Assembly: GCA_021613375.1 (NCBI GenBank)
Contig: CM038720.1
Location: 8,867,962-8,931,961, forward strand
Source of the DNA: Megaleporinus macrocephalus
Taxonomy: Eukaryota; Chordata; Actinopteri; Characiformes; Anostomidae
Length of the DNA: 64,000 nt
Reading direction: 5' to 3'
Made by a program: the position numbers and the translations under genes
Shown here: positions 46,682 through 58,949 of the stretch, in pieces
How the letters are laid out: each line of letters opens with the position of its first letter
Position numbering within the stretch: the first letter of the stretch is position 1
Notes under the pieces: generated by a model
The model's database searches: none
Told to the model about the DNA's origin: nothing
Seen by the model: the letters and a program-made list of their open reading frames with translations, nothing else

Positions 46682-47640
46682 TAGGGATGGACCGATTGAT
46701 CGGGGATGTATCGGTATCGGACGATTTTTAATCAAAATATGTGATCGCCGATCGGCTGATATTTCTCCAATGTAGCCGATCCTAAGAGTGGATCGATGAC
46801 GTTAAACAAATGAGCCAGCTAGCATTTCGTCCAAGAAGAGGAGCCCTCCAGCCAGCTCCCTGCAATTCCTATCTGAACCACTAGGTGGAAACACACACAG
46901 TTTCATTTTCAACAGACTGACTAAAGCAGCGGCCTCACGAGAACAGTTTATGGCGTTCACCCGCATGTGCTGATAGAAAACATCGTCCGTCTGACAGTTT
47001 GTTACCGTATGTGACTCAGACTCATCCAGGACAGTTTATAACATCTGTAACATTAATAACATCAGAGTCTCTCACAGAGAACCAAGACAAAGACATTTAA
47101 CACTATTAATCAGAGACACCACACAGCTGAACACAGTGAGTATCAGTAAACAGCAGAGCTAGCACACACAGCTAACACAAAACAAACAACCCAGAACACC
47201 TACAGACCAGATCTGACCGGTACCAACAGAACAGCAGCAGAAACAGCCAGAGAGCTAAAGAACCACAGCCAGAGTGATTGAGTTTATAGTTCTAGATAAG
47301 CAGCTCTTCTCGGCTGTAGAAGACGTTCATTCTGCTGCTTAATACTCCACCTGGATCTACGCTCTGCTGATCCTAGTAGAGATACTTTTCAGATGTTCCT
47401 CTTCTGGAGCTTATCAAGAGGTTTACACCACATAGACCAACTTCTGAAAATAACATTACATCACTGAGCTTTACAAGCGATATATGGAGTTCCGACGTCA
47501 GCCCCACCTCCATGTTAAGCTTAACACCCCACTGATCCAGACTTTGAGCTACATAGTACAATAACGATGTTTGTTTGATTTACTTTGTTTACTAATTTAA
47601 AAAAAATATGATGCTGTTTCACATGAGCTGGTTACAAATA
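46682..47640 (+). mobile_element. hAT-like element (TAGAGATGG family), right end lost
   Basis: It starts TAGGGATGGACCGATTGATC and shares long stretches with 12141-12961 and 34185-34853 (CCACTAGGTGGAAACACA, ACAGACCAGATCTGACCGGT). A middle part (about 47300-47570) is shared in the opposite sense with 50530-50660. After about 47640 it passes into a piece of the foldback family (TCCATTCCTGGTTCAAAA; GCCGCAAAGCCCGTGTACCG). Confidence 0.7.
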
Positions 47641-48004
47641 GTGGACTGTACTTCTGTCTCGATCCATTCCTGGTTCAAAAGTTGTTTTTCTGATTTTACT
47701 GCGTGCGCAATTGTTCTGTGAGGTTAATGCGCCGCAAAGCCCGTGTACCGTAAAGACACGAAAAGCTCCGCCTCTTAAATAAACACTATCAACATTGAAT
47801 CCTTCTCAATAGATTATCAATAGATTATGGACCCGGACCGCAGTCCACCTGTTAGTGACCTCTGCACTAGAGTATTGCTGTTCCAATATTAGTCTCTTAA
47901 CTAATTAGATATCTTTTAATACTAAGATTGAAAATGACTGTTTTTAATTGGTGAAATTAATTTGAACACCAATCATTGACGTGTCTTGTTTCTCTTTCAT
48001 ACAG

Positions 48005-48102
48005 ATTCTGCAAAGCATCGCCAACCACGTGTTGTTCACAAAGGAGGAGCACATGAGACCTTTCAATGACTTTGTGAAGAGCAATTTCGATGCAGCCAGA
48101 AG
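48005..48102 (+). CDS. nf1: nf1 exon 33 (legacy 25)
   Basis: 98 bp, acceptor CATACAG and donor GTACGT, length as in human. Peptide ILQSIANHVLFTKEEHMRPF and NDFVKSNFDAAR, identical to human. Confidence 0.99.
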
Positions 48103-48772
48103 GTACGTCAGCACCCCGTGCCATGCTTTTTAAGTGCCGCACAGCGCAGCAAAGCTCTCACGCTTTAAATAGCTGACCTGGATGTGACTCAGACTGGGAT
48201 CGTCTGATAAGCTTTACCTTTTGTCTGGGTGTAAACGTCGCCATGGTATTTGCTTAGTAAGCGCTTCAGTAAATACATTGGTTAGAGAGATACAGTATGT
48301 GTCCAACCAGTTTTAATCGTATCATCCCTATATAGGGTTTGTTTGATGAATGTACATCTCCAAAACTTTATAGAAGAGAGGAAAATCTGTCTTTAGTTTT
48401 AATGGTCAATGGAACCAGGATTTTGAAACTTAATATTTGAAGTATTTCTATTGGTCCATTCCAGGCTGAGGCCCAGGCTCTAGCCCCTACACTAGTTTTT
48501 AAATCTCGTCTGAAATCTCATTTGCTATTCTTTGGCTTTAAATGTAGTTGAGAGTTAATGTTGTGGTTCTGTTTGTTTGTTTGTTTTTATGTATGTCTTG
48601 ATTATTCATTACTGGACAGCACTTTGGTTAACAGTTGTTGCTTTATAAATAAAATTGACATTGACCTTGACATTCGTTACCCAATAAAAATAGCAGAGGC
48701 TGCATATAAGTAATAAATAAATAACTTTTTTTGGACAGTGATGCTATGAAAACAATAACCACAAACACTAAT

Positions 48773-49385
48773 CAAATCAAATCAAATTTATTTGTATGGC
48801 GCTTTTAACAACTGATGTCATCACAAAGCAGCTTTACAGGAATTTAGTCATAAGAAAAGTTCAATAGAGCATAAATAAGCCTAAGAAGAAAGTAACAACA
48901 CAAAAGGAAATTATAGAATAAACTAGAGATGGAAGGATTGATCGCCTATGTATCGGTAATTTCTGTATTTACAGCTAGTGTTTCATCCAGGAAGAGAAGC
49001 CCTCCATGAAACCCCCTCCGGCCAGCTCCCTGCAATTCCTATCTGAACCACTAGGTGGAAACACATACCCTTTCATTTTCCACAGACTGACTAAAGCAGC
49101 GGCCTCGCGAGAACAGGTTACGGCACCACATGTGCTGATAGAAAACATGTAGCTCCGCACTCGATCGGTATTGGCTATCGTCCGATCACGCTGAAAGGCG
49201 ATCGACGATCGGAATCGGCCTCAAAAACTCTGATCGCTCCATCTCTAGAATTAACATAGAAAACCCCCCCCGGTGAGCAAGCCATAGGCGAGAGTGGTGA
49301 GGAGCAACTCCCTCAGAGCTGGAGGAAGCATCTTGGAAGGAACCAAGACTTACAAGGGGGGGGGGGACCCATCCTCCTCTGATCA
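48773..49385 (+). repeat. Dispersed fish repeat (AATCAAATTTATTTGTATGG) split by a hAT
   Basis: The left part has TTTATTTGTATGGCGCTTTT and CACAAAGCAGCTTTACAG. The right part has GGTGAGCAAGCCATAGGCGA and GGAACCAAGACTTACAAG. The hAT at 48924-49247 interrupts it. Confidence 0.75.
48924..49247 (+). mobile_element. hAT-like element (TAGAGATGG family), short copy
   Basis: 324 bp, ends TAGAGATGGAAGGATTGATC and GATCGCTCCATCTCTA. Flanks GAATAAAC and GAATTAAC agree at 7 of 8. Confidence 0.88.
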
Positions 49386-49764
49386 AACCACTCAAACAGT
49401 ACTGATATATTGACTGTACCACCTTGTACTTCTGTTCAGCTGCTCAGGTGTGCTTATATAATCACAATATGATATAACTAAGATTAATGTAGTACAGATG
49501 AAGAACAGTCAGAGTGATGATGATGATGGTTAATGAAGGTAGAAGGTTGGTGGAAACTAGTTAGAGTCCATGTTCATTTAAATAGAGTCTGTAGTGAAGG
49601 TTAGGCAGCTAGTCTGAGGCGAGGCAGCTGGTACGACACTGGTAACAGCAAGGCCCGATGTTCAGTCTGGTGGGTGACTTGGGTGGCAGTCACACGTTTG
49701 GATAACTACACACTGCGGTCAGCGTACAAGCTTCTTTTATACTACACTGGCTTATGTCCTGATG

Positions 49765-49845
49765 TGGCAGTGTCACAGATGGGGTTAGGGAATCAGTCTC
49801 GTGACCGGAAGGTTGCCGGTTCAATCCAATGAAGTCCCCTTGAGC
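49765..49845 (+). mobile_element. SINE fragment (second type)
   Basis: It has TGTGGCAGTGTCACAGATGG, ACCGGAAGGTTGCCGGTTCA (B box GGTTCAATCC) and AAGTCCCCTTGAGCAG. Related to 25628-25900. Confidence 0.6.
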
Positions 49846-50269
49846 AGTTTGATGTGAAATGCTTCATCACAGCGACTTTAGTTTTGGTACAGTGGTGGTG
49901 ATGGGAACCAGGGGTCTCCTAGTCTACAGTGTACATACTGATATGTTATTTTACAGTCCAGAGCAGTGGATTGTACTACATCAGCAGAGTGTATTTTGAG
50001 TCTAATGTTAATACTTATAATGAAAAGTGGGTTTTAGTTGATTTGGGACTATTTTACCCTACAACATGCCACCTTCACTATTTATGGCTTGTGTTTATGC
50101 ACAGTGTTTATGGTGTGACTGCTTCTTAGCTTCATTCCCAGTTTCTCTGCAGGTGCGCCAACCCAACTGCAAACTGAACCGTTAGAGAGCGAGAGAGAGA
50201 AGAATCTGTTCAAGTGAACTGAAAGCTAATACCTGATTCTAAAACCTGAGATGCTGTTGGGTTCGGCTT

Positions 50270-51040
50270 GGATAGCAAGTCAAGTTCATTTGTGTAGAGC
50301 TTTTTACAACGGTGTTGTCTCAAAGCAGCTTTACAGAGTTTTGAAAACAGACAGTTACAACTAGAGATGGATCGATCAGCGTTTTTGAGGCCGATTCCGA
50401 TCGCCGATCGAGGGCGGGGCTACATATTATTAGCGCAAGCAAGTCATGAAACAAGGTGGAAACTGGTTTATTACCATTTTTATCGAGCTCATTTGAAACA
50501 GCATCATATTTTTAACAGAATTAGAAGTTGTTCTATGTGGGCATAAATCGCTTACTTCAGCTCCGGAAGAGCCACATCTGAAAAGTATTTCCTACTAGGA
50601 ACGGCAGAGCGTGGATCCAGGTGGAACGTCTTCTACAGCCGAGAAGAGCTGCTTATCTAGAACTATAAACTCACCATGGTTCACCATGGCTCCTCTTCCT
50701 GGATAAAAACGCTAGCTGGAAATACAGAAATGAGGCTCATTTGTTTAACGCCATCGATAATCGGGATCCGATAAATTGGAGAAATATCGGCCGATCATAT
50801 ACCTTGATTAAAAATCGGCAGATACCGATTCATGGCTGATCAAACTCTCCATCTCTAGTTACAACATATATATCCCCAGTGAGCAAGCCAGAGGCAACAG
50901 TGGCAAGAACACCTCCCTCAGACTGGAGAAGGAAACCTTGGGAGGAACCAAGACTCACAAGGGGAGACCCATCCTCCTCTGGTCCAACAGTGACTTTGAT
51001 TGAGGCAGTCTATGATTGAGTCTTTATGATAGCAGATCTC
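50270..51040 (+). repeat. Dispersed fish repeat (AAGTCAAGTTCATTTGTGTA) split by a hAT
   Basis: Same family as 17615-19300 and 48773-49385. It resumes after the hAT with CCAGTGAGCAAGCCAGAGGC. The tail holds a single TTGATTGAGGCAGTC...GAGTCTTTATGA segment, the unexpanded form of the array at 17890-19130. Confidence 0.8.
50362..50857 (-). mobile_element. hAT-like element (TAGAGATGG family), perfect target duplication
   Basis: 496 bp, ends TAGAGATGGATCGATCAGC and AACTCTCCATCTCTA. Identical target repeats GTTACAAC are at 50354-50361 and 50858-50865. Confidence 0.93.
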
Positions 51041-51380
51041 TATCTGTCTGTGTAACCATATAGTATGTAATAACTACCACTGTGAACGGTTTACACTGAG
51101 CTAGTTAAGAGCAGCAAGTTTCACATCAAACCTCTACAAACAGGTCTGGAGTGCTGGAGTTCTTACTTAGAGTTAAAAACATTTAAAAACAAGGCTTAAA
51201 ACATTTTGTATAAGATGAAATAGAGAGTGCTTATTGGAGTAAGCCTGATTTGTATACGCAGTTAAGGGTTTGACTGCAGAGGTGCTGGTCATATCGTGAA
51301 CCTGTCGTGCATGCTTGGTGCTCCGGACGTCTGAAAGACGTCTGATAAACCGTGTGGTCATCGTCTGCTTCCGTCATCAG

Positions 51381-51527
51381 GTTTTTCTTGGACATAGCCT
51401 CAGACTGCCCGGCCAGCGACTCGGTCAACCACAGCTTGTCTTTCATCAGCGACGGCAACGTGCTGGCTCTGCACAGGCTGCTGTGGAACAACCAGGAGAA
51501 GATCGGCCAGTACCTCTCCAGCAACAG
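51381..51527 (+). CDS. nf1: nf1 exon 34 (legacy 26)
   Basis: 147 bp, acceptor GTCATCAG and donor GTGCGA, length as in human. Peptide FFLDIASDCPASDSVNHSLS, FISDGNVLALHRLLWNNQEK and IGQYLSSN. It closes the Ras-GAP domain. Confidence 0.99.
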
Positions 51528-51979
51528 GTGCGAGGCGTGAGACCAGCTGTCTGGTGGTGATGAGGTTTTGAAGCCACGTCTGTGGCGAATGGTGCTGCAC
51601 CGTGAACCATTAGGGAAAACGGGCAAGCTACAATTAGGCTGTGTTGCTCACAACAGGAATCATTTGTTATTCAGATGTGGCTCGTTTGACTACCCCCTGA
51701 TTCGAGGGCTGATAAACAAATCCCTGTTGATCTTCTACAGTAGGCCACACCGTAGTCTGCGAGTCCTAGTCCGTGGTGATGCATGTCTGAGTGAAACCAC
51801 AGTCAAAACATGAGGCTTTAACTCTGTCTTTTTGTTTTGTTTTTAATCGGTTGTGTTTCCTCAAGATATTTGGGGCTTCGTGTGGGGCTTTTAACTGAAG
51901 CCCCTCAGACCTTTTTTTTTTTTTGATTCAGTAAACATCATCATTGCACATAACTGATTCCGAGCTCCACCCACTGTAG
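51528..51979 (+). other. Intron without recognised features
   Basis: Unremarkable sequence with a T11 run near 51911. It ends in the acceptor CCACTGTAG. Confidence 0.5.
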
Positions 51980-52126
51980 GGACCATAAAGCTGTGGGCCG
52001 GCGGCCTTTCGACAAGATGGCTACTCTTCTGGCCTACCTGGGGCCCCCCGAGCACAAACCCGTGGCCGACACGCACTGGTCCAGCCTCAATCTCACCAGT
52101 TCCAAGTTTGAAGAGTTCATGACCAG
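51980..52126 (+). CDS. nf1: nf1 exon 35 (legacy 27a)
   Basis: 147 bp, acceptor ACTGTAG and donor GTAAAG, length as in human. Peptide DHKAVGRRPFDKMATLLAYL, GPPEHKPVADTHWSSLNLTS and SKFEEFMT, identical to human. It links the Ras-GAP and Sec14-PH regions. Confidence 0.99.
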
Positions 52127-52727
52127 GTAAAGACTTCTTAGGACGGGTGCTGGACTAGAAGAACCAAATTTAAACTTCTAGCCAGTGCTCTGTGTGTCAT
52201 ACTCATATATTTATATTGGGCCAAATTGAGAATTTAGTAATATTTATTATTGAGAATTTATTTTTATTTTAAAAATCTGGATAATTGGTGCTATCGTCCC
52301 ACCCTTTTTTTTTTTTGAGGGTGGGTTATTTGAATGCTTAATATAAACCATGTATTGTTCAGTGTTACTCCTTTTGTTTGATGTTGATTTACACAAAAAC
52401 CGGGGAACCAGCTGCAGCCATCTGTAGCTCCTCCAGAGTCCCAGACGTCAGATCTCGGCTCGCATATCCAAATACATGTTCCTGAAGTATCTTCAGCTCT
52501 CAGGTCCAGACCTGCAGTCACGCTGAGGCGGCCAGAGCGTGAGCCCACCTCCAACAAGCTCATTATAAAACTATGAACAGAGTAACTCAGGCTGGTCTCA
52601 GTGCAGCTCGTATTCAGTCAGAATGGAGCGCTCCCAACAGCTGAGCAGTTGTGGTTATCATTAGTGTCTCTTGATGTTATGCAATGTATAGGATAGGGCT
52701 GGGCGATAAAACGATAACGTTAATTAA

Positions 52728-53328
52728 TTTTGAGCATTTCTATTGGTCCAATAATCATGAAATTGTCACACAATGTAAAGTGCTGCTCCATTAAATTACA
52801 AAACAAATAGAATCTCCATAAAATGTTTGATATTTTCCGATATTACAATTTTACAATGCATAGTTAGAGCCCTGGTTATCTAGTCTTCATCGAAGTCCAA
52901 TGAAAAGCAGGTATCTTCAAGACTTTATTTTCAATACAAGTTAATAGAAAGACATTTTATTACATTATTTATAGCCACTATCCAAAGAAAAACATGTATT
53001 TTAACAATAGTAACTTTACAGGAGAGGACAAAAGCAGTCTTTGCTTTCCATTGAAGTCAATGGAACTATCATTTTTTTCTCGTTCCAAGCTATTTTTGAG
53101 CATTTCTATTGGTCCAATAATCATGACATTGTCACACAATGTAAACAGTGCTGCTGCATTAGATTGCAAAACGACTTAAATCTCCATAAAATGTTTACAG
53201 TATTGCTTTCCGATATTACAATTTAACAATGCATAGTTAGAGCCCTGGTTATCTCATCTTCATCGCTGTCCAATGAAAAGCTGGTATCTTCAAAATGGCA
53301 ACTTTACAGGAGAGGCCAATAAAAAGAC

Positions 53329-53333
<5 letters not shown>
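52728..53333 (+). repeat. Near-identical copy of 56580-57185
   Basis: 606 bases align to 56580-57185 without a gap at a constant offset of 3852. I saw two mismatches. It consists of tandem pieces of the GTCAATGGAACCAGA-type MITE. It sits between two 43-base copies of a hAT 5' end (52684-52726 and 53397-53439). Confidence 0.9.

Positions 53334-53335
<2 letters not shown>

Positions 53336-53391
<56 letters not shown>
53336..53391. repeat. (TA)n microsatellite
   Basis: A TA run joining the duplicated block to the hAT element. Confidence 0.95.
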
Positions 53392-53392
<1 letters not shown>

Positions 53393-53406
53393 ATGTATGT
53401 ATAGGA

Positions 53407-54328
53407 TAGGGCTGGGCGATAAAACGATAACGTTAATTATCGCGAAATAACGTTTCCTCGATAGAACTTTAAGACGTAGTCGATAGAAAATCGATAGAAT
53501 TAAGTTCCGTCCGTGTTTTGAGAGACAACACGAACAGCCAATGAGAATGAGAATAGCACCGCTCCAAACCAATCAGGTGGCTGAGATAGAGTTCCAGCCA
53601 CTTTGTGTTTGGTTGAAGCTCACAGTACAGAGTGTAGACGTAGCGACAGCTTAACCCACGCGCTAGTAATAAGTTACTGCAGACACCACAGTCGAGCAGA
53701 GAGAATAAAATGAGAATAAACAACGACAGAAAACGTAACTACTACTGAAAGAAACATGTTACACGTGTTAATAATCTATAAATAATCTGCTAAGATAAGA
53801 TAAACAGGTAAACAGGTGCTGTCCTGCTGCTGTGTTGATGAAGCTCTACGGGGTGTTTGATCTTCAAGTGAAGTACTGTTGTGTTGTACAGAGCTGACAG
53901 AGCACCACACTGTTGTGTTTCTGTGTAAAACACTCCCACAACTTTAGATGTAGGTGAGCGATTGTTTGTAGCTGCAGTTTGCGCTCCGGATAAATCCATG
54001 CTTTCAGTAGACGCGGCCACCTTTGCGACGCACGTTATGCTAACGTAATTTCGTAATCGATAAACATTAACATGTATATTGTACGAGTTCGAGTGAGAAC
54101 GCTGAGGCAAAGTTGACTTTATAATCCGAAAACCCGAGTAGGAAACTTTTTATTCTACCGAAACAGAATCACTAAACAAACTCAACATTTGAAGCGATAG
54201 AGAGTCGACTCACCGCTACGAGTCCTTTCCTCAGAACTTAAAGGGCCAGAAACAGCCTGCTTAACACAGTGTCTGTGTGAACACTGTTCATACTAATACT
54301 GCCCCATATACACAACATTACACAACTG

Positions 54329-54390
<62 letters not shown>

Positions 54391-54604
54391 ATATATATGT
54401 GGATCTCAAATTGTGTGTGTGGTTAATACAGTTATGTAATGTTCTATAGTACATTTGTCTATTTGTCTGAAAATAAAAAAACAATTTACAAATAAAAAAA
54501 ACAAATAGTGATTTGATTTATATCGTGATATATATCGATATCGACTGATTATTAAATTATTAAAATTATCGTGATAAGATTTTTTCCCATATCGCCCAGC
54601 CCTA
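53407..54604 (-). mobile_element. hAT element with BED zinc-finger remnant, perfect target duplication
   Basis: 1198 bp, ends TAGGGCTGGGCGATAAAACG and CATATCGCCCAGCCCTA. Identical target repeats GTATAGGA are at 53399-53406 and 54605-54612. On the minus strand around 54000-53800 it carries a decayed hAT transposase N-terminus ending HPVELHQHSSRTAPVYLFI, related to 6852-7190. The catalytic domain is absent. An (AC)n/(TA)n tract is at 54332-54397. Confidence 0.88.
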
Positions 54605-55085
54605 GTATAGGACTGTTTCAACAATAGGGGGGAGTCTCATCGTCAATATCCGATTACATCGCCCTATCGCCCAGACCTCTATGAGGCAGAACTCATTATT
54701 TTTAGTTTAAAGACTAAAAAATCTCCCGGCTGATCTTAAAGGTGGGCGGAGCCTCTGCGCTGGCGTGGGCTGTTTGTCGTTTATAATGTGAGCTGTGAAG
54801 AGAAGGATTGTAGCTGTCGTTACTGCAAGGAAAGCCAAATATGTGACTGCAGCTGCATAATAAATAGTTTTAAGTTCCTACTACGAACGATAATGCAGAG
54901 AATAGCAATTATTAACCCTTTAAGGCACAGTCCTTAATGCCATTGTTTATTCCTTACATTACTTTTACTTTTATACTTTAAGTAGTTTGGCATGTAGTAC
55001 TTTTACAGCTTCAGCTGATAATTCAGTTGATACTAAACCCTAGTATCTGAACTTCTACCTGAGTAATGAATGTAAACACTTCTGA

Positions 55086-55217
<132 letters not shown>

Positions 55218-56299
55218 TGAGATTTCTGGCTTGTGCTGACAGTTTTGGGTGCTCTGCTGTTCAGGTTCTGAATATTTCGTTCAGCTTGTGCTTCACAATA
55301 CACATTTTTGCAGAGTAGCTCTTGTAATGTAGACTGTGAGGAGAGAGTGTGAGGTGCTCGGTTGATTGCTACTTGAATTGTGGCACATTAAGTTTGGCAT
55401 TGATTGTGTTGGAGCCCAATTTAGTTGAATTTTTTGATTTAGACTCTCATTTTGCTAGCTGGTCTTTATTCTGGGTCTTTTTTTATTTTGATATGGCCGC
55501 AGGCCATCTTTTCAGATAGTGATGGCGTCTTCCACATGGTGATCAGTCTCAGGTAGACAATGGAAGATGCAGTAATTGAATAGTTTGTACTACTTAAACC
55601 TTAAACATTTGAACTACACCCATTGGAATTTAGAAAACCTATTGGAATTTCTTTATATTTATATAAAACTTTGAACTTATACTTTAGATTAACCCTATTT
55701 TTTGTGGATTACAATCTATTTGAATTTACTCCACTGTGTACCACCTGCTTGCCTGCCTGCCACCTACCTCTCGCTCCCTGCCACATTTGTACAAGCCACA
55801 TGAAGCCACAAGCCACATTCTCTTCACCAACGTCTTATTGGAGCGAGTAACAAGATGACTGTACTTCTCGATAACTGCTACGCAACCTTGTGTGTGCTTT
55901 AAATGCTCAACCCGGGCTGCTTCCATCATGAGGAGAAAGGAGAAGTCTTCAGTCCATGTGCAGTGGTCATCGGTTCCTGTGCTCTTTATTTCATATTGTT
56001 TGCGTCATGTTTTTGAGATAAAGTGTAAAAGAAGGTTTTGTAAGTTAGGTTAGGTTTCTGGAACATCATAGTCTTGGCTCTATTAAGCCTGGCCTGGTTT
56101 CAGTCCTCTTGTCCCTCTATATGTACATGTTTTTCATAGAGAACTTTTCTCAACTTGGTCCAAGTTCTCATACATCTCAAGCTCTACAGCGTGGATAGAG
56201 TGCTACAACAGAGAACACTGACCTACTTTCAGGTTCATTAATTGAGTTTAATTCAGTGTGCAGTGTGTGTTTGGTAGAGATAATCTCCAAGTATCTCCA

Positions 56300-56375
56300 C
56301 AAAGGTAGGTTCACAGGAGAGGCCAATGAAAAGACTTTATTTTCAATGCAAGTTAATAGAAAGACATTTTATTAC

Positions 56376-56455
<80 letters not shown>

Positions 56456-57700
56456 AGCCACTATCCAAAGAAAAACAAGTATTTTAACAATAGTAGCTTT
56501 ACAGGAGAGGACAAAAGCAGTCTTTACTTTCTATAGAAGTCAATGGAACTATCATTTGTTTTGGTTATTTTTTGGCTATTTTTGAGCATTTCTATTGGTC
56601 CAATAATCATGAAATTGTCACACAATGTAAAGTGCTGCTCCATTAAATTACAAAACAAATAGAATCTCCATAAAATTTTTGATATTTTCCTATATTACAA
56701 TTTTACAATGCATAGTTAGAGCCCTGGTTATCTAGTCTTCATCGAAGTCCAATGAAAAGCAGGTATCTTCAAGACTTTATTTTCAATACAAGTTAATAGA
56801 AAGACATTTTATTACATTATTTATAGCCACTATCCAAAGAAAAACATGTATTTTAACAATAGTAACTTTACAGGAGAGGACAAAAGCAGTCTTTGCTTTC
56901 CATTGAAGTCAATGGAACTATCATTTTTTTCTCGTTCCAAGCTATTTTTGAGCATTTCTATTGGTCCAATAATCATGACATTGTCACACAATGTAAACAG
57001 TGCTGCTGCATTAGATTGCAAAACGACTTAAATCTCCATAAAATGTTTACAGTATTGCTTTCCGATATTACAATTTAACAATGCATAGTTAGAGCCCTGG
57101 TTATCTCATCTTCATCGCTGTCCAATGAAAAGCTGGTATCTTCAAAATGGCAACTTTACAGGAGAGGCCAATAAAAAGACTTTATATATATATATATATT
57201 GCCACTATCCAAAGAATTTCAAAATAGTAACTTTACAGGAGAGGACGAATGCAGTCCTTACTTTCCATTGAAGTCAATGGAACTAGAATTTTTTTTTCTG
57301 TTTTTTCTATTTTTGAGCATTTCTATTGGTCCAATAATCATGAAATTGTCACACAATGTAAACAGTGCTGCATTAGATTGCAAAATTTTCACAGTATTGC
57401 TTTCTGATATTACAATTTCACAATGCATTGTTAGAGCCCCAGTTATCTCGTCTTCATCGCTGTCCAATGAAAGGCTGGTGTCTTCAAAATGGCAATTTTA
57501 CAGGAGAGGACAAAAACTTTACTTTCAATGTAAGTCAATAGAACCTGAATGATTTCCAAGCTATTTTATTGGAGTAGCTCTATTGGTCCATGCATCATTA
57601 AAGATTTAGACAATGTAAACATCAGCCATCATGTTCAAATGATATAGAAATACTCCAATCGACAAAAATGGAGATATACATTTTTCTTTGGACAGCAACG
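56300..57700 (+). repeat. Tandem cluster of MITE pieces (GTCAATGGAACCAGA family)
   Basis: Three or four tandem blocks, each with TTTACAGGAGAGG, GAAGTCAATGGAAC, GAGCATTTCTATTGGTCCA, GTCACACAATGTAAA and TCGTTGCTGTCC-type ends, separated by a (TA)n run at 56379-56448. The part 56580-57185 is the near-identical partner of 52728-53333. Short frames here occur twice because of that duplication and are not genes. Confidence 0.85.
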
Positions 57701-58173
57701 ATTTACACCCCACACACCACAGTGTGTACCATCACCATGTAGTACCACCACAGTCTAGCCGCTCTAACTGCGAGTAGCATCACGCTTCACTGATGGTCAC
57801 CACAGCAGCAGTGGCAGTAAAACCAGATTCAAAATAGGCTCCTGTGTGCAAGGCTGTGAACTGGGTAGCTCATGAAGCACGTTCAGATCAATTAGGCCAG
57901 TCAAAACAACCAAACCCAACCACAACTGACTGGCAGTGTTCAGTATTGTGACCGCAAATTAAATTGTGGTCGCAGTATTGGCCACAAAGACTGCAAGTCC
58001 TTCAGCCCTACCAGTAGCAGTCAGTGGAATTGGACCTCAGGATGATAATGTCAGCAGATAAATAGAAATTCTTCACTAAATAAATAGAAATAAATAGAAA
58101 TTCTTTACTATTCTTTGCTGAAATGGTGTCATATTGAGTGTGTTCTCTGTAGAGGATGTGTTACATTCTTGTT
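57701..58173 (+). other. Intron sequence without recognised features
   Basis: No clear repeat or + strand gene. The minus-strand gene's probable 3' untranslated end reaches into its right part. Confidence 0.45.
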
Positions 58174-58179
58174 TTTATT
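58174..58179 (-). terminator. Candidate polyadenylation signal AATAAA
   Basis: AATAAA on the minus strand, about 305 bases after the stop codon of the nested gene. Plausible by position only. Confidence 0.4.
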
Positions 58180-58484
58180 ATCCAACATAGAAAATCAACC
58201 TACAGTGTGACCGGGGTGTTTAAACTTTGGCAAAAGTCTCTATGCAAAGCAAAGTATTGGCTCAGAAAGCAAGAAATCTGGAACCCTAATACAAATGCCA
58301 ATTCTAATACAATGACTATTCCAGAAGAAAGAAGTAAGAAGTAAAGTTTTTGTGGTTTAGTGTTTGTAAAACGTTGAATACAGAGACATGTTTACAGGCC
58401 CACTAGTAACTCCAGAGCAGTGACTGGTGTATTCTGAGCTAAAATAGAACGAAAAGGCTGGATTGGCTTGAGTGGTGCTCCCTG

Positions 58485-58949
58485 CTACTGTGTCAGCTGT
58501 GCCAAGAGGCCCAGAGACACCGTGAGGAGAAACATAACGCCTGCGCCGAAGATGGAGATGGTGGAGGTGCCTGACGAGGAATTGCTATTGCTGGGTTTGC
58601 TGGTGGAGGAGCTCCCAGGTGGTGTGTTTGGTCCAGGGTTGCTGGCTGAAGTGTTCATTGCGATGGCGGTGCTGCTTGAACCTGCGAGGGTGCTTGGCCT
58701 GGCCGTGGCGGGCGGGGTCACTTTGGAGTCGCCGGAGGTGGAGGGCGAAGACGTGGCCCTGATGGCAGTGTCAGAGCTGACTGTTGTGTTGTCATAGACG
58801 CTGGATGAAGCCGTCTGGAAGATGCTGCTGTCGCTGGTGTTCCTGCTCATGGAGTTATTACTGTTGCTATTGCTGCTGTCTTGCAGTGTCAGAGAACAGC
58901 ACATCAGAAGAGTGAAAAGCAATAGATACGGGCCCGCTCCGAGAGACAT
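58485..58949 (-). CDS. Nested antisense gene: small secreted, likely GPI-anchored mucin-like protein
   Basis: A 154-codon frame with a good start context (AACAAGATG). Residues 1-23 are a signal peptide (PYLLLFTLLMCCSLTL core). Residues 24-130 are almost only Ser, Thr, Asn, Pro, Ala and Gly, with about five N-glycosylation sequons (such as NNS, NTS, NTT, NSS) and many possible O-glycosylation sites. The last 20 or so residues (IFGAGVMFLLTVSLGLLAQL) are hydrophobic with no basic tail, which fits a GPI signal better than a membrane span with a cytoplasmic domain. A 3' splice site (CCTTTTGTGCACACAG) lies 18 bases before the ATG, so a non-coding first exon is likely. The position, strand and single coding exon match OMG, EVI2A and EVI2B in the same mammalian nf1 intron. 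It is far too short for OMG and lacks leucine-rich repeats. It may be an EVI2-locus counterpart or a CD24/CD52-like protein. I cannot name it. Confidence 0.82.
   Translation of the reverse strand: MSLGAGPYLLLFTLLMCCSLTLQDSSNSNSNNSMSRNTSDSSIFQTASSSVYDNTTVSSDTAIRATSSPSTSGDSKVTPPATARPSTLAGSSSTAIAMNTSASNPGPNTPPGSSSTSKPSNSNSSSGTSTISIFGAGVMFLLTVSLGLLAQLTQ

Noticed and set aside
52978..53226. Short frames repeated identically at 56830-57078
   Set aside because: Identity is explained by the 606-base duplication of MITE sequence; frames occur on both strands and lack known motifs.
58468..58797. Plus-strand 109-codon frame rich in Val, Leu and Glu
   Set aside because: It is the antisense shadow of the nested minus-strand gene and has no signal or splice context of its own.
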